64,000 nucleotides of DNA from Collimonas rhizosphaerae. Lineage in GTDB: Bacteria; Pseudomonadota; Gammaproteobacteria; Burkholderiales; Burkholderiaceae_D. A model generated the notes under the pieces. The model was not told the DNA's origin. It did not search any database and saw nothing but the letters and a program-made list of their open reading frames with translations. Numbering within the stretch: the first letter of the stretch is position 1; every line of letters begins with the position of its first letter. A program made the position numbers and the translations under genes. Shown here in pieces: positions 1 to 8,914 of the stretch. The stretch covers positions 62,001 to 126,000 of the forward strand of contig NZ_JBANDC010000011.1 in the NCBI RefSeq assembly GCF_038896935.1. Reading direction: 5' to 3'.

Positions 1-2
1 CC

Positions 3-686
3 CAGCTTAATATAGTCCTGGTGCATGGCGCATGGGGCGACGGCTCGCACTGGCGCCACGTGATTCCGCCGCTGCACGCAAGAGGATACCGCGTGAGCGC
101 CGTGCAAAACCCGCTCACCTCGCTGGCCGACGATGTCGATCGCACCACCAGGTTCGCCGCGGCGCAGGACGGCCCGACGCTGCTGGTCGGCCACTCCTAC
201 GGCGGCATGGTGATCACCGGCGCGGGCCATGCGCCGAATGTGCTTGGCCTGGTGTACGTTGCCGCCTTTGCTCCCGATGAAGGCGAAACCCCGGGAGGCA
301 TTTTCGGCATGCGCGAGCCGCCGCCCGGCGCCGCCAGCATCGCGCCGGACGACAACGGTTTCCTGTGGATCGCCCGCGACCAGTTCCGCGACAATTTCTG
401 CCAGGACGTGGATGCAACGGAAGCGCTGGTGATGGCGCTGACGCAGAAGCCGATCGCTGCCCGTTGCTTCGGCGACGCCTCGGGGCCGCCGGCATGGAAA
501 ACCAAACCCTCCTGGTACCAGGTCTCGAGCAGCGACCGCATGATCCCGCCGGCAACCGAGCGCTGGTTCGCCGAACGCATGCAACCCAGGAAGACCATCG
601 AACTGGCTGCCAGCCATGCTTCCATGGCCTCGCATCCCGATGAAATCGTCGCCCTGATTGAAGAGGCGGCGCGCGCCCTGGCCTGA
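3..686 (+). CDS. alpha/beta hydrolase, 5' end outside window
   Basis: The frame is open to the left window edge (reads QLNIVLVHGAWGDG), so the true start lies upstream and only the N-terminal few residues are missing. The HGAWG segment is the oxyanion-hole strand of alpha/beta hydrolases. GHSYGG, with the serine codon near 195-197, is the nucleophile elbow. The C-terminal SHASMASHPD supplies the likely catalytic histidine. No signal peptide can be judged. About 225 residues fits small cytoplasmic esterases of the salicylate-esterase/EstC-like group, but the substrate cannot be told from sequence. It converges on the EamA exporter gene, with about 55 bp between the two stops. Confidence 0.85.
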   Translation, partial: QLNIVLVHGAWGDGSHWRHVIPPLHARGYRVSAVQNPLTSLADDVDRTTRFAAAQDGPTLLVGHSYGGMVITGAGHAPNVLGLVYVAAFAPDEGETPGGIFGMREPPPGAASIAPDDNGFLWIARDQFRDNFCQDVDATEALVMALTQKPIAARCFGDASGPPAWKTKPSWYQVSSSDRMIPPATERWFAERMQPRKTIELAASHASMASHPDEIVALIEEAARALA

Positions 687-741
687 TGCGGCCGTCACAG
701 CGCCGCGGCAGCCGGCTACCGGCTGGCTGCGGCGCTTATCG

Positions 742-1629
742 TCATTGCATTTGCACCCTTGGCTTCCACAGCGTCCAGCCGAGGTTCATGCCCGCGGCAG
801 CGATCAGGATAGCGGCGGCGCCGATCAGCTGGCTCAGCTGCAGCCGGTGGCCGAAGGCCAGGAAATCCACTGCGATCGCCACGATGGGATAGATGAACGA
901 CAGCGATCCCGTCAGGTGCGTCGGCAATTTCTGGATCGCGCCATACAGCAGGATATACATCAGCCCGGTGTGCACCACGCCGACCGTCACCAGTATGCTC
1001 CAGGCGCCGACGCCGGAAGGCAGCGCCGACAAGTGGGCGAAAGGGGCCAGCATCAGCATGCCGACGCAAACCTGGACCAAGGCAATCAGGTGCGGCGGCG
1101 TACCGGCCAGTTTCTTGGTAATGATGGCGGCCACCGCATAGAAAAAGGCTGCGCCCAACGCCATCAGTATCCCCGCCAGGTAATTGCTGCCGCTATCGGC
1201 CGCCCCCGGTTGCGCCAGCACGATCAGCAGCATGCCGGCAAAGGCTATCGCGAGCCAGGTCAGCTTGTTGAGCGTCAGCCGCTCAGCGAAAAAAACCGCG
1301 CCCAGGCAGACCAGCATGAACGGCTGAGTGTTGTAGACCGCGGTAGAGATCGAGATCGACGCATGCGAATAAGAGACGAACAGCAGCAGCCAGTTGACCA
1401 CGATCGCCACGCCGCCCAGCGCCGCCAGGGCCAGCAGGCGCAGCGTGATGGCGCCGCGCAGCAGCCCCATTCCAGCGCAGACTAGCAGCAAGGTAGCCGC
1501 GCCAAACACACAGCGCCAGAACACTACGTCCAGCACCGGCTGGCCCGAAACCACGACAAACCAGCCGATGGTTCCCGAAATGACCATGGCGGCGGTCATT
1601 TCAACCGTGCCGCTTACCTTCTTGTTCAT
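742..1629 (-). CDS. EamA/DMT-family transporter
   Basis: A 295-residue, very hydrophobic protein with about ten predicted membrane spans in two repeats, the layout of EamA (drug/metabolite transporter) exporters such as RhaT/YdcZ-type or amino-acid exporters. I chose the ATG at 1629 because a GGGAGC ribosome site precedes it by about 8 nt. The frame extends to a possible start at 1668, but those residues look like leader. The gene is divergent from an Lrp/AsnC regulator across 133 bp, a common pairing in which the regulator controls an amino-acid exporter. Amino-acid export is therefore an inference; the transported compound is unknown. Confidence 0.88.
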   Translation of the reverse strand: MNKKVSGTVEMTAAMVISGTIGWFVVVSGQPVLDVVFWRCVFGAATLLLVCAGMGLLRGAITLRLLALAALGGVAIVVNWLLLFVSYSHASISISTAVYNTQPFMLVCLGAVFFAERLTLNKLTWLAIAFAGMLLIVLAQPGAADSGSNYLAGILMALGAAFFYAVAAIITKKLAGTPPHLIALVQVCVGMLMLAPFAHLSALPSGVGAWSILVTVGVVHTGLMYILLYGAIQKLPTHLTGSLSFIYPIVAIAVDFLAFGHRLQLSQLIGAAAILIAAAGMNLGWTLWKPRVQMQ

Positions 1630-1762
1630 ACAAAGCTCCCGAAAGCCGTCAGAGCCTGATAATCTCACTTTATCATCGTGTTTTCCATGCTTAATACAAG
1701 GAAATATCCGTCATTATCCTTATTATATAAGGCAATATTTCAAATTTTCGGAGACATGCAAA

Positions 1763-2206
1763 ATGCTGAACAATGTCGACCAGCGCATCCTTGAAGTCCT
1801 GCTCAAGGATGCGCGCATTTCACTCAAAGAACTGGGCCAGCAGGTTGGCCTGTCCTCGCCCAGCGTGTCGGAGCGGCTGCACCGGCTTGAGGAGCGCGGC
1901 GTCATCCGCGGGTTCACGGTGGATATCGATCCGCAGGCGCTGGGCTACCAGCTGCAAGCCATCGTGCGCATCCGGCCCCTGCCCGGCAAGCTGCAGATGG
2001 TCCAGAAGCTGATCGAAGACACGCCCGAATTCTGCGAATGCGACAAGGTGACGGGAGAAGATTGTTATATCGCGCGCCTGTTCGTGCGCTCGATCGCAGA
2101 ACTGGACCAGGTCATCGACCGCATCGCCGACAAGGCCGAGACCAATACCGCGATCGTCAAGGCGCAGCCGATCAAGCGCCGGCCGCCGCCGTTTGCCGCC
2201 GCATAG
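1763..2206 (+). CDS. Lrp/AsnC-family transcriptional regulator
   Basis: 147 residues. The N-terminal winged helix-turn-helix (about 3-62, with SLKELGQQVGLSSPSVSERL as recognition region) is followed by a RAM/AsnC ligand-binding domain (about 65-140, with the VTGEDCYIARL core). The start at 1763 is preceded by GGAGAC about 8 nt upstream. The frame is open further 5' but there it lies antisense to the exporter gene. Proteins of this family bind amino acids and regulate nearby transport or catabolic genes. Divergence from the EamA gene makes that exporter the likely target. The stop lies 12 bp from the stop of the convergent binding-protein gene, with no obvious hairpin between. Confidence 0.92.
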   Translation: MLNNVDQRILEVLLKDARISLKELGQQVGLSSPSVSERLHRLEERGVIRGFTVDIDPQALGYQLQAIVRIRPLPGKLQMVQKLIEDTPEFCECDKVTGEDCYIARLFVRSIAELDQVIDRIADKAETNTAIVKAQPIKRRPPPFAAA

Positions 2207-2218
2207 GACGGCGCCAGG

Positions 2219-3265
2219 TTAACGCTCGATCATGCGGCTCCAGCGATCGTTCCAGGCGGCGCGGTCCTTGTTGATGGCGTCCCAGTCGACCGTGTTGATG
2301 TTTTTCATCAGCTTGTCGACATTGCCTATCTTGGCTTGCACGGATTCCGGTATCTTGACATTCTTGTTGATCGGAATAACGTTGGCATACTCCACCGCCT
2401 TGGCTTGCGCGCCGGCGCTCAACAGGTATTCCGCCAGTTTCTGCGAGAGTTCGGGCTCGGAATTATTCTTCAAGGCGCAAGCGCCGACCATCAGCATGAC
2501 GGCCCCCTCTTTCGGCGTAGCAAATTCGGCCGGGATGCCCTTGGCTTTCAGATTCGCAATCGCCGTCGGCGTCAGCGGAAAAATCGCGGTTTCGCCGGTT
2601 TGCACCATTTCCGATATTTTCGCTGAGCTGGACAGGTACTCAAGCACGTTAGGACCGACCGTGCTGCCCCATTTCTGGAAACCCGGCTCGACATTTTTAT
2701 CGGTGCCGCCGACCAGGCGGTTGAACATCAGGAAGCTGTGCAGGCCGAAGGTGCTGCTCTGGATCGACTGGAACACCACTTTTCCCTTGTATTTCGGATC
2801 AGCGAAATCCATCCAGGACGTCGGCGCAGCCCAGCCTTTTTCATCGAACATCTTCTTGTTGTAGCCGATGCCGACCGTACCCAGTTCTATCCCCACCGCC
2901 TGATCGTTCGCCATGCGCGCGAATGGATAAATTTCCTTGAATACCGGGGCGTCTTTCAGTTTCTGGCACAGCCCCATGCCGACCGCGCGGTACATGACGC
3001 CATCGTCGAGAAACACCAGGTGCATTTGCGGCTTGTCTTTTTGCGCCGAGATCTTGGCCATGATGTCGGCGGATGTGCCGGGAACCACCACAATCTTGAC
3101 GTTATTGGCTTTTTCGAATTCCGGGAATATATAGCTGGTGTAATTTTTTTCCATGCTGCCGCCGTTCATGCCGACATACAGTGTGCGCGTCTCGGCGCTG
3201 CTTGCCGCCGCGACGCCTAATGCAGAAATGAATCCTGTCGCCAGGAGAATCTGTTTGAATTTCAT
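2219..3265 (-). CDS. ABC transporter periplasmic binding protein, polyamine/opine type (PotD-like)
   Basis: 348 residues with a Sec signal peptide (KFKQ, hydrophobic core, cleavage near ASSA-ET around residue 24). The mature protein has the extracellular solute-binding fold of the spermidine/putrescine/iron class, with the YNKKMF segment and the PTSWMDFADPKYKGKV hinge typical of PotD/AfuA-like proteins. It is the last gene of a seven-gene minus-strand operon; 77 bp separate it from the oxidoreductase gene. A GAGG ribosome site precedes the ATG. The sequence does not fix the ligand: polyamine, opine, amine or another small cation are all possible. Confidence 0.9.
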   Translation of the reverse strand: MKFKQILLATGFISALGVAAASSAETRTLYVGMNGGSMEKNYTSYIFPEFEKANNVKIVVVPGTSADIMAKISAQKDKPQMHLVFLDDGVMYRAVGMGLCQKLKDAPVFKEIYPFARMANDQAVGIELGTVGIGYNKKMFDEKGWAAPTSWMDFADPKYKGKVVFQSIQSSTFGLHSFLMFNRLVGGTDKNVEPGFQKWGSTVGPNVLEYLSSSAKISEMVQTGETAIFPLTPTAIANLKAKGIPAEFATPKEGAVMLMVGACALKNNSEPELSQKLAEYLLSAGAQAKAVEYANVIPINKNVKIPESVQAKIGNVDKLMKNINTVDWDAINKDRAAWNDRWSRMIER

Positions 3266-3342
3266 GGTCCCGCCTCCTCAAAGATTAAACGCCCAGATAT
3301 GCCTGCCACATCATTTCCTGATGCATCGTCTTCCGCTTGTTT

Positions 3343-4464
3343 TCAACTTATTGCGCTGAATCTGCCGATGCTGAAAGCCTCGATAGGCGTTGCCGTCGCC
3401 CCATGGGCTACCAGGTCCGCCAGGACTTCCCCTACTGCCGGCGCCAGCTGGAAGCCGGCGCCGGAAAAACCAAAAGCATGAAACAGGCCAGGAGTCGTCG
3501 CACTCGGTCCGAGTACCGGCTGATGATCCGGCAATGCGCCCTCGACGCCGGTCCAGCTGCGGATCACCAATGCGTTTTGCAATGCAGGAATGAATTCGCA
3601 AGCCATCCTCATCGAGGCAAACATGGAAGCGCTGGCCGGCCGCGTCGATGCAATCGCCAACTGCCCCGTGCCGCGTCCGCCGCCCAGCACGAAATTTCCT
3701 CTTTCTACCTGGCGCACATAAAAACCGCCGCCGACGATGCCGACATTGGGCTCAACCAGTTTGGGCATCGGTTCGGTCACCCACATGTTCGGAAAAATTG
3801 GATATTCCGGCACGCGCTCGCCAAATTGTTCGGCAAATCTTGCGCCCCATGCACCGGCGCAGTTAAGCAGGAATTTCGCTTTGACTTCCAGCCCGCCGGC
3901 AGCACGAACCGTAAATTTCCCACCATCTAAGACGGCGCTTTCTACCGTCATCTCCTCGCGCAGGTCGGCGCCGTGATTCTTTGCCGCCAGCGCAAAAGCG
4001 ACTGCCACCAGCCGTGGATTGGCGTGGCCGTCGCCCGGGCACAAGGAGCCGCCGGCGACCTTCTCTCCCAGCCATGGAAAGCGCTGGCGCAGTGCTGCGC
4101 GTCCAAGGATCTCAAGCTGCAAGCCGAAGCCGTCGGCTTGCGCGCGGTAGTCTTCGAGCGACGCCAGTTCAATCTCGCTGCGCGCCAGTTTCAGATGGCC
4201 TGAAACCGTATATTCGCAGTTGCTGCCTATCAGCTGCGGCAAACGCTGCCAGATCGCATAGGCACGCTGCGATAACGGCAGCTGCACCGCAGCCCGGCCC
4301 TGGCGCCGCACTCCGCCATAATTGACGCCGCTGGCTTGCGCACCGCACCAGCCCTGCTCCAGCAACACCACTGACAGGTTCATGCGACGCAAGGCCAGCG
4401 CGGCAGAACAGCCCATCAGGCCGCCGCCGATAATGGCGACATCCGCTGTCAGCTGCTCGCTCAT
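3343..4464 (-). CDS. FAD-dependent oxidoreductase, HcnC/opine-oxidase B/sarcosine-oxidase beta-like
   Basis: 373 residues of the DAO (glycine/D-amino acid oxidase) fold. The N-terminal Rossmann motif IIGGGLMGCSAAL (about residues 10-22) binds FAD. A C-terminal GLFHAFGFSGAGFQLAPAVG segment closes the FAD site. The ATG at 4464 overlaps the stop of the preceding gene (ATGA, 4461-4464), so translation is coupled. Size and gene order match the third subunit of HcnABC-type and opine/proline dehydrogenase complexes, where this subunit oxidises the C-N bond. The ASGVNYGGVRRQGR segment resembles sarcosine/opine-oxidase B-type proteins more than hydrogen cyanide synthase HcnC as I remember it. Substrate unknown. 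Confidence 0.88.
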   Translation of the reverse strand: MSEQLTADVAIIGGGLMGCSAALALRRMNLSVVLLEQGWCGAQASGVNYGGVRRQGRAAVQLPLSQRAYAIWQRLPQLIGSNCEYTVSGHLKLARSEIELASLEDYRAQADGFGLQLEILGRAALRQRFPWLGEKVAGGSLCPGDGHANPRLVAVAFALAAKNHGADLREEMTVESAVLDGGKFTVRAAGGLEVKAKFLLNCAGAWGARFAEQFGERVPEYPIFPNMWVTEPMPKLVEPNVGIVGGGFYVRQVERGNFVLGGGRGTGQLAIASTRPASASMFASMRMACEFIPALQNALVIRSWTGVEGALPDHQPVLGPSATTPGLFHAFGFSGAGFQLAPAVGEVLADLVAHGATATPIEAFSIGRFSAIS

Positions 4465-5846
4465 GACGTTTCCCGTACCGGGCTCGCCGCCGCGCCAGCC
4501 GCCACCGGCATCGGTTTGATCGGAGGCTGGCCGCGCAGGCGTCCGATTTCCGCCAGCGATTTGCCGGTGCTGCAAGCCAGGATTTCAGCAGCAGCAGCGC
4601 TGCAAACCCGTCCCTGGCAACGTCCCATGCCGACCCGGGTCAGTGCTTTCAGCCGGTTCATTTCGACCGTGCCGGCATGGTTCACGGCATGGCGCAGTTC
4701 GCCTGCCGTGATTTCTTCACAGCGGCAAATGATTTCTTCATCGGCGCACTCGCGCGCCCATTCGACCGGCGTTGGAAATGCGCGCTCGAGTCCGCGTCGA
4801 AATCCCTGTATGCGTTGCAATGTGCGATCGAGGCGCCTGCTTTCTCCCACGTCGATTGTCTTTCCCAAGTCTTCAAGCAAAGCCAGGGCGGCGCGCCGTC
4901 CCGCCAGTTCGGCGGCGTCGGCGCCGGCAATGCCGCCGCCATCGCCCGCAAGGTATACCCCCTTGACGCTGCTGCGCCCGGCCTGGTCGCGCTGCGGCAG
5001 CCATTGCTGATTGAGCTGGCTGAACTCGAACGCGCAGCCCGCCAGGTCGGCCAGCTGGGTTTCCGAACGCAGGCCGAAACCGCTGGCGACAGCGTCGCAC
5101 TCCAGCGTTTGTTCACGGCCATCCTTATGCCAGGAAATGGTTTCTACCTTTTGTTCGCCTTTGACTGCAATTTTTTCCACGCCCTCCACCACCTTGACGC
5201 CATGGCAGTGCAGCCAAGCCAGAAAATACAAACCCTTGGCCAAAGCAAGCGGCTGCTTAAGCAGATCAAATGTCGCCTGCAGCTTGCCGGCAAAAGAAGC
5301 GGTATCCAGCACTGCGGCAATGTCGGCGCCAGCTTTCGCATATTGATAGGCAAGCAGGTAAAGCAAGGGTCCGGAACCAGCCAGGACGATACGGCTGCCG
5401 ATCACGCAGCCTTGCGCTTTCAGCGCGACCTGGGCTGCGCCCAGGGTATACACGCCAGGCAAGAGCCAGCCTGGGAACGGCAACACCCGGTCGATGGCGC
5501 CGGTACATAACATCAGGTGCGTATAGGGCAAGGATTGGTGCTGGCCGCGGCCCAGCAGATCCAGCTGGCGGCCATCGCAATTCCATACCAGGGTCTCGGG
5601 CAGATAATTGATATAGCTGCGCAGTTTGTTGAATGTGCGGTGCAGCGCATCCGCTTTTGCAGATTCGAAACCGTACAGCTGTTTTTTCGAGCGCACAAAC
5701 CCCGCAGGCGGCTGGCGATATACCTGGCCGCCGGCACGCTGGTTTTCATCGACAACCACCGGCCGCAATCCCGCCGCCACCAAGACCTCGGCGGCACGCA
5801 CCCCGGCCGGTCCGGCGCCGACAATCACGATCCGCGGCTCATCCAT
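4461..5846 (-). CDS. NAD(P)/FAD-dependent oxidoreductase with C-terminal BFD-type [2Fe-2S] domain (HcnB/OoxA-like)
   Basis: 461 residues. Residues 8-20 (VGAGPAGVRAAEV) bind FAD. A second dinucleotide fold begins near residue 153 (VLAGSGP), and GVYLAGDG near 296-303 closes the first fold. The C-terminus is a BFD-like [2Fe-2S] domain with Cys374, Cys376, Cys410 and Cys415 (CxC then CxxxxC). This is the layout of HcnB, octopine/nopaline oxidase subunit A and the alpha subunit of proline dehydrogenase complexes. It overlaps the ferredoxin-like gene by 8 bp upstream and the DAO-type gene by 4 bp downstream. It is the likely electron-transfer subunit of a heterotrimeric membrane-associated or cytoplasmic dehydrogenase. 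Confidence 0.9.
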   Translation of the reverse strand: MDEPRIVIVGAGPAGVRAAEVLVAAGLRPVVVDENQRAGGQVYRQPPAGFVRSKKQLYGFESAKADALHRTFNKLRSYINYLPETLVWNCDGRQLDLLGRGQHQSLPYTHLMLCTGAIDRVLPFPGWLLPGVYTLGAAQVALKAQGCVIGSRIVLAGSGPLLYLLAYQYAKAGADIAAVLDTASFAGKLQATFDLLKQPLALAKGLYFLAWLHCHGVKVVEGVEKIAVKGEQKVETISWHKDGREQTLECDAVASGFGLRSETQLADLAGCAFEFSQLNQQWLPQRDQAGRSSVKGVYLAGDGGGIAGADAAELAGRRAALALLEDLGKTIDVGESRRLDRTLQRIQGFRRGLERAFPTPVEWARECADEEIICRCEEITAGELRHAVNHAGTVEMNRLKALTRVGMGRCQGRVCSAAAAEILACSTGKSLAEIGRLRGQPPIKPMPVAAGAAASPVRETS

Positions 5847-6135
5847 GCCGTACTCCCGAGACCGCAGTCAGCAACCGCATGCCGGCCTGGATTTCGGTGC
5901 TGCAGGCGCGCAGCGGCTGTCCGTCTTCAGTGCGCATCCAGCAATCCTGGCAAGCGCCGATCAGGCAAAATCCGGCGCGCGGCTTGCCGCTGAATTCAGA
6001 CAAACGCAAGCTGTCCGCCTGCGTCAGGACCGCGGTCAATACGGTGTCGCCCGCCAGCGCGGTCACGCTCCGGCCGTCCAGCGAGAAGCTGACCGGTTCG
6101 CGCTGCGTCTCTGCGATTCTGGTAAATAAAGTCAT
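5839..6135 (-). CDS. small [2Fe-2S] ferredoxin-like subunit (HcnA-like)
   Basis: 98 residues from the ATG at 6135; a start at 6159 is possible, but a CAGGAAACC-type ribosome site favours the shorter form. Cys57, Cys62, Cys65 and Cys78 give the CxxxxC-xx-C...C pattern of plant-type [2Fe-2S] proteins. This small protein is the first subunit in HcnABC-like and opine oxidase operons. It begins 28 bp after the second permease gene and overlaps the next oxidoreductase gene by 8 bp. It probably passes electrons between the two flavoproteins; the acceptor is not shown by the sequence. Confidence 0.88.
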   Translation of the reverse strand: MTLFTRIAETQREPVSFSLDGRSVTALAGDTVLTAVLTQADSLRLSEFSGKPRAGFCLIGACQDCWMRTEDGQPLRACSTEIQAGMRLLTAVSGVRHG

Positions 6136-6163
6136 TGCCTGGTTTCCTGTTGCTGGCATGGAT

Positions 6164-6961
6164 TCATCCCTGCTGGCCGATCAATACCTTGTCCAACCCG
6201 TAGACGCGATCCAGCACCAGCATCGCGGCGCCGGTAACCAGGATCATCAATGCCGACACCGAAGCCATCATCGGGTCGATCGATTCGGTGGCGTACATGT
6301 ACATGCGCACCGGCAGGGTGACGGTAGCCGGCGTGGTCACGAAAATCGACATGGTCAGCTCGTCGAAACTGTTGATGAACGCCAGCAGCCAGCCGCCGGT
6401 AATGCCGGGCAGGATCATCGGCAGCGTGACGCGCCGGAATACCGTCCAGGGTCCGGCGCCGAGCGACTGCGCGGCCTGTTCGGCGCTTCGGTCCATGCCC
6501 ACTACCGCTGCCAGCACCAGCCGCAATACATAGGGGCTGATCACCACCACGTGGGCCACCACCAGCCAGCTGAATGAACCGCTGACACCCATGCTGGCGA
6601 ACAGGCGCATCAGCGCCACCCCCAGCACCAGGGAGGGAATGATCAGCGGCGACAGGAACAAGGCATTCAGGAAATCGCGGCCGGCAAAACCCAGGCGTCC
6701 TATCGCCAATCCTGCCGGCAGCGCGATGCACAGCGAGAGCGTGGCGGACAGCAGGGCCAGCAGCAAACTGTTGTAGAACGATTGCACGAAGTCGGGATGT
6801 TCGAAGACGGCCTTGAACCAGCGCAATGAAACACCGTGGGTCGGCAAGGACAGCGTGTCTTCCGGCGTAAACGCGACCAGGCACACCACCAGCAGCGGCG
6901 CCAGCACAAACGCCACCACCAGCGTGTGGAATATCAAGGCAATCGGACCATTGTTGCGCAT
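6164..6961 (-). CDS. ABC transporter permease, PotC-like
   Basis: 265 residues, about six membrane spans, with the EAA loop QAAQSLGAGPWTVFRRVTLPM that contacts the ATPase. Such PotC-type permeases form the second half of the membrane channel of polyamine/amine importers. I chose the ATG at 6961 (MRNNGPIA) because the upstream extension overlaps the other permease gene in another frame and lacks family similarity. It sits 17 bp after the first permease gene and 28 bp before the ferredoxin-like gene, inside one operon. Confidence 0.92.
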   Translation of the reverse strand: MRNNGPIALIFHTLVVAFVLAPLLVVCLVAFTPEDTLSLPTHGVSLRWFKAVFEHPDFVQSFYNSLLLALLSATLSLCIALPAGLAIGRLGFAGRDFLNALFLSPLIIPSLVLGVALMRLFASMGVSGSFSWLVVAHVVVISPYVLRLVLAAVVGMDRSAEQAAQSLGAGPWTVFRRVTLPMILPGITGGWLLAFINSFDELTMSIFVTTPATVTLPVRMYMYATESIDPMMASVSALMILVTGAAMLVLDRVYGLDKVLIGQQG

Positions 6962-6978
6962 ACGATCGGTTTCCCCGG

Positions 6979-7845
6979 TTAGCCCAGCGTCCTGGAATAC
7001 TTGCGTTCCAGGACCCGGTTGTAGCTCAGCATGATGAGCAGGTTCGCCAGCAGCAGGATGATGGCTATCGACGCTCCCAGCGGCCAGTTGAGCGAGCCGA
7101 GGAATTCGTCGTAGACAGTGGTCGCCACCACTTTCAGGCGGCGTCCGCCCAGCAAGCCCGGAATCGCAAAGGCGCTGGCGCTGAGGCCGAACACGATCAG
7201 GCTGCCGGACAGGATGCCGGGCAAGACTTGCGGCAGCACGATCCGCCGCAGCACCGTCGCCGGCGAGGCGTTCAGGGACAAGGCCGCCTGGGCGACGGTA
7301 GGATCCAGCCTTTGCAAGGAGGTCCATACTGGAATCACCATGAACGGCAGCATCACGTGCACCAGGGCGATCACAACGGCGCCCGTGGTGTAGAGCAGCT
7401 TGAGCGGCGCAAAACCGAACCAGGCGATAGCCGAATTAACCAGGCCGTTGGCGCTGAGCAGCATGCTCCAGCCGAAAGCGCGCACCACTACCGACACCAG
7501 CAGGGGACCGAGGATGACGATCAGGAAAATCGAGCGCCACGGTTTCCCCATGCGGCTCAGCACATAAGCTTCCGGCGCGCCGATCACTATGCAGATGAGC
7601 GTGGTCAGTCCCGCTATCCAGAATGTGCGCAAGAAGATGGAATGGAAATATTCGTCGCTGAACACCTGCCAGTAGTTGTTCAGGCTGAATTTGGCGACGA
7701 TGCCGGTGCCGGAATCGAAGCCGTAGAAAGACAGCAGCAAGGTCAGCAGCAACGGCACCAGCACCATCGTGAAAAAAAGGATCACGCCCGGTGCGGTCAG
7801 CAAGTACGGCAGCGATGGCGACGACAGCGCGGGCGACTTAGCCAT
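6979..7845 (-). CDS. ABC transporter permease, PotB-like
   Basis: 288 residues with six predicted membrane spans and the EAA loop QAALSLNASPATVLRRIVLPQ. It is the first permease of the importer and pairs with the PotC-like protein. The start at 7845 (MAKSPALSS) overlaps the end of the ATPase gene by 8 bp, indicating coupled translation; the longer open frame upstream is antisense-like extension over the ATPase gene. The family includes spermidine/putrescine, 2-aminoethylphosphonate and opine permeases, so the class is clear but the ligand is not. Confidence 0.92.
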   Translation of the reverse strand: MAKSPALSSPSLPYLLTAPGVILFFTMVLVPLLLTLLLSFYGFDSGTGIVAKFSLNNYWQVFSDEYFHSIFLRTFWIAGLTTLICIVIGAPEAYVLSRMGKPWRSIFLIVILGPLLVSVVVRAFGWSMLLSANGLVNSAIAWFGFAPLKLLYTTGAVVIALVHVMLPFMVIPVWTSLQRLDPTVAQAALSLNASPATVLRRIVLPQVLPGILSGSLIVFGLSASAFAIPGLLGGRRLKVVATTVYDEFLGSLNWPLGASIAIILLLANLLIMLSYNRVLERKYSRTLG

Positions 7846-8914
7846 GCCGGACCTCGGGCTGTCCGCGCTTGACGATGTGCAGCGCATCCGCCGGCCAGCG
7901 CAAGGAAACCTCCTGGCCGTCGCTGCATGCGGCATTGCCGCAGTTCTGCCAGGTGGCCAGCAAATCACCCAGTCCGGTGTCGATGTGATACAGCCATTGG
8001 TTGCCAAGGAACACGCCGGAACGCACCCGGCCGCGAATGATTTCATCCTGCGGGCTGCAGCGTTCCAGTTTTTCCGGGCGCAGGCAAAGCATGACCTGTT
8101 CGCCGATGTGCAAGGTGGCGTCGTTGGTGTTCAGCAGATGCCCGTGAACATTCAGCGCTGATCCATGCTGGCTGACTGAGGCCACCTGCCCTTCGAACAG
8201 GTTGGCCTTGCCGACGAACTGCGAGACAAACTGGTTGACCGGCGATTCATAGGCATCGAACGGCTTGGCGATCTGGATCGCGCGGCCGGCATCCATCACC
8301 ACCACGCGGTCGCTCATCGACAAGGCTTCCGACTGGTCATGCGTGACCATGATGGTAGTGGTGCCGACCTTGCGCTGGATCTCGCGCAGCTCTACCTGCA
8401 TGTCCTCGCGCAGCTTGGCGTCGAGATTCGACATCGGCTCATCCAGCAGCAGCACCGGCGGTTCAATCACCAGGGCGCGCGCCAGGGCCACCCGCTGGCG
8501 CTGGCCGCCGGACAGCTCGCGCGGATAACGATGGCTGAATTTTTCCAGGTGCACCAGCGCCAGCGCCTTGCGTACCCGCTCCGCGCATTCGTCCGGTGCA
8601 ATCCGCCGCATTTCCAGGCCGAAGCCGATATTGCCGCTCACCGTCATGTGCGGGAACAAGGCATAACTCTGGAACACGATGCCGAGGCCGCGGCGGTTCG
8701 GTTTTTCATGGGTGATGTCGCGCCCATCCAGCAGCACCCGGCCCGCGCTCGCCTCGATAAAACCGGCGATCATTTGCAGGGTGGTGGTCTTGCCGCAGCC
8801 GGAAGGTCCGAGCAGCGAAACGAACTCCCCCTTCTCTACCGTCAGGTTGAGTTTCTCCACCGCGGTGAAGTCACCGTAGTGCTTGGATAGGTTTTCCAGC
8901 TGTAGAAACGACAT
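7838..8914 (-). CDS. ABC transporter ATP-binding protein, PotA-like
   Basis: 358 residues. Walker A GPSGCGKT (36-43), Q-loop near residue 82, signature LSGGQ (134-138), Walker B VLLLDEP (154-160), then a TOBE-type C-terminal regulatory domain (about 240-350), as in PotA/FbpC/MalK-like ATPases. I chose the ATG at 8914 because GGGAGAC lies 6-12 nt upstream; in-frame starts at 8929 (ATG) and 8950 (TTG) lack good ribosome sites. First gene of the seven-gene operon, divergent from the IclR regulator. Confidence 0.93.
   Translation of the reverse strand: MSFLQLENLSKHYGDFTAVEKLNLTVEKGEFVSLLGPSGCGKTTTLQMIAGFIEASAGRVLLDGRDITHEKPNRRGLGIVFQSYALFPHMTVSGNIGFGLEMRRIAPDECAERVRKALALVHLEKFSHRYPRELSGGQRQRVALARALVIEPPVLLLDEPMSNLDAKLREDMQVELREIQRKVGTTTIMVTHDQSEALSMSDRVVVMDAGRAIQIAKPFDAYESPVNQFVSQFVGKANLFEGQVASVSQHGSALNVHGHLLNTNDATLHIGEQVMLCLRPEKLERCSPQDEIIRGRVRSGVFLGNQWLYHIDTGLGDLLATWQNCGNAACSDGQEVSLRWPADALHIVKRGQPEVRHG

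Noticed and set aside
2219..8914. Firm call of the operon as hydrogen cyanide synthase hcnABC
   Set aside because: Gene sizes and order fit, but the family includes opine, proline and sarcosine-type dehydrogenases, and the nested importer favours catabolism. No symbol was given.
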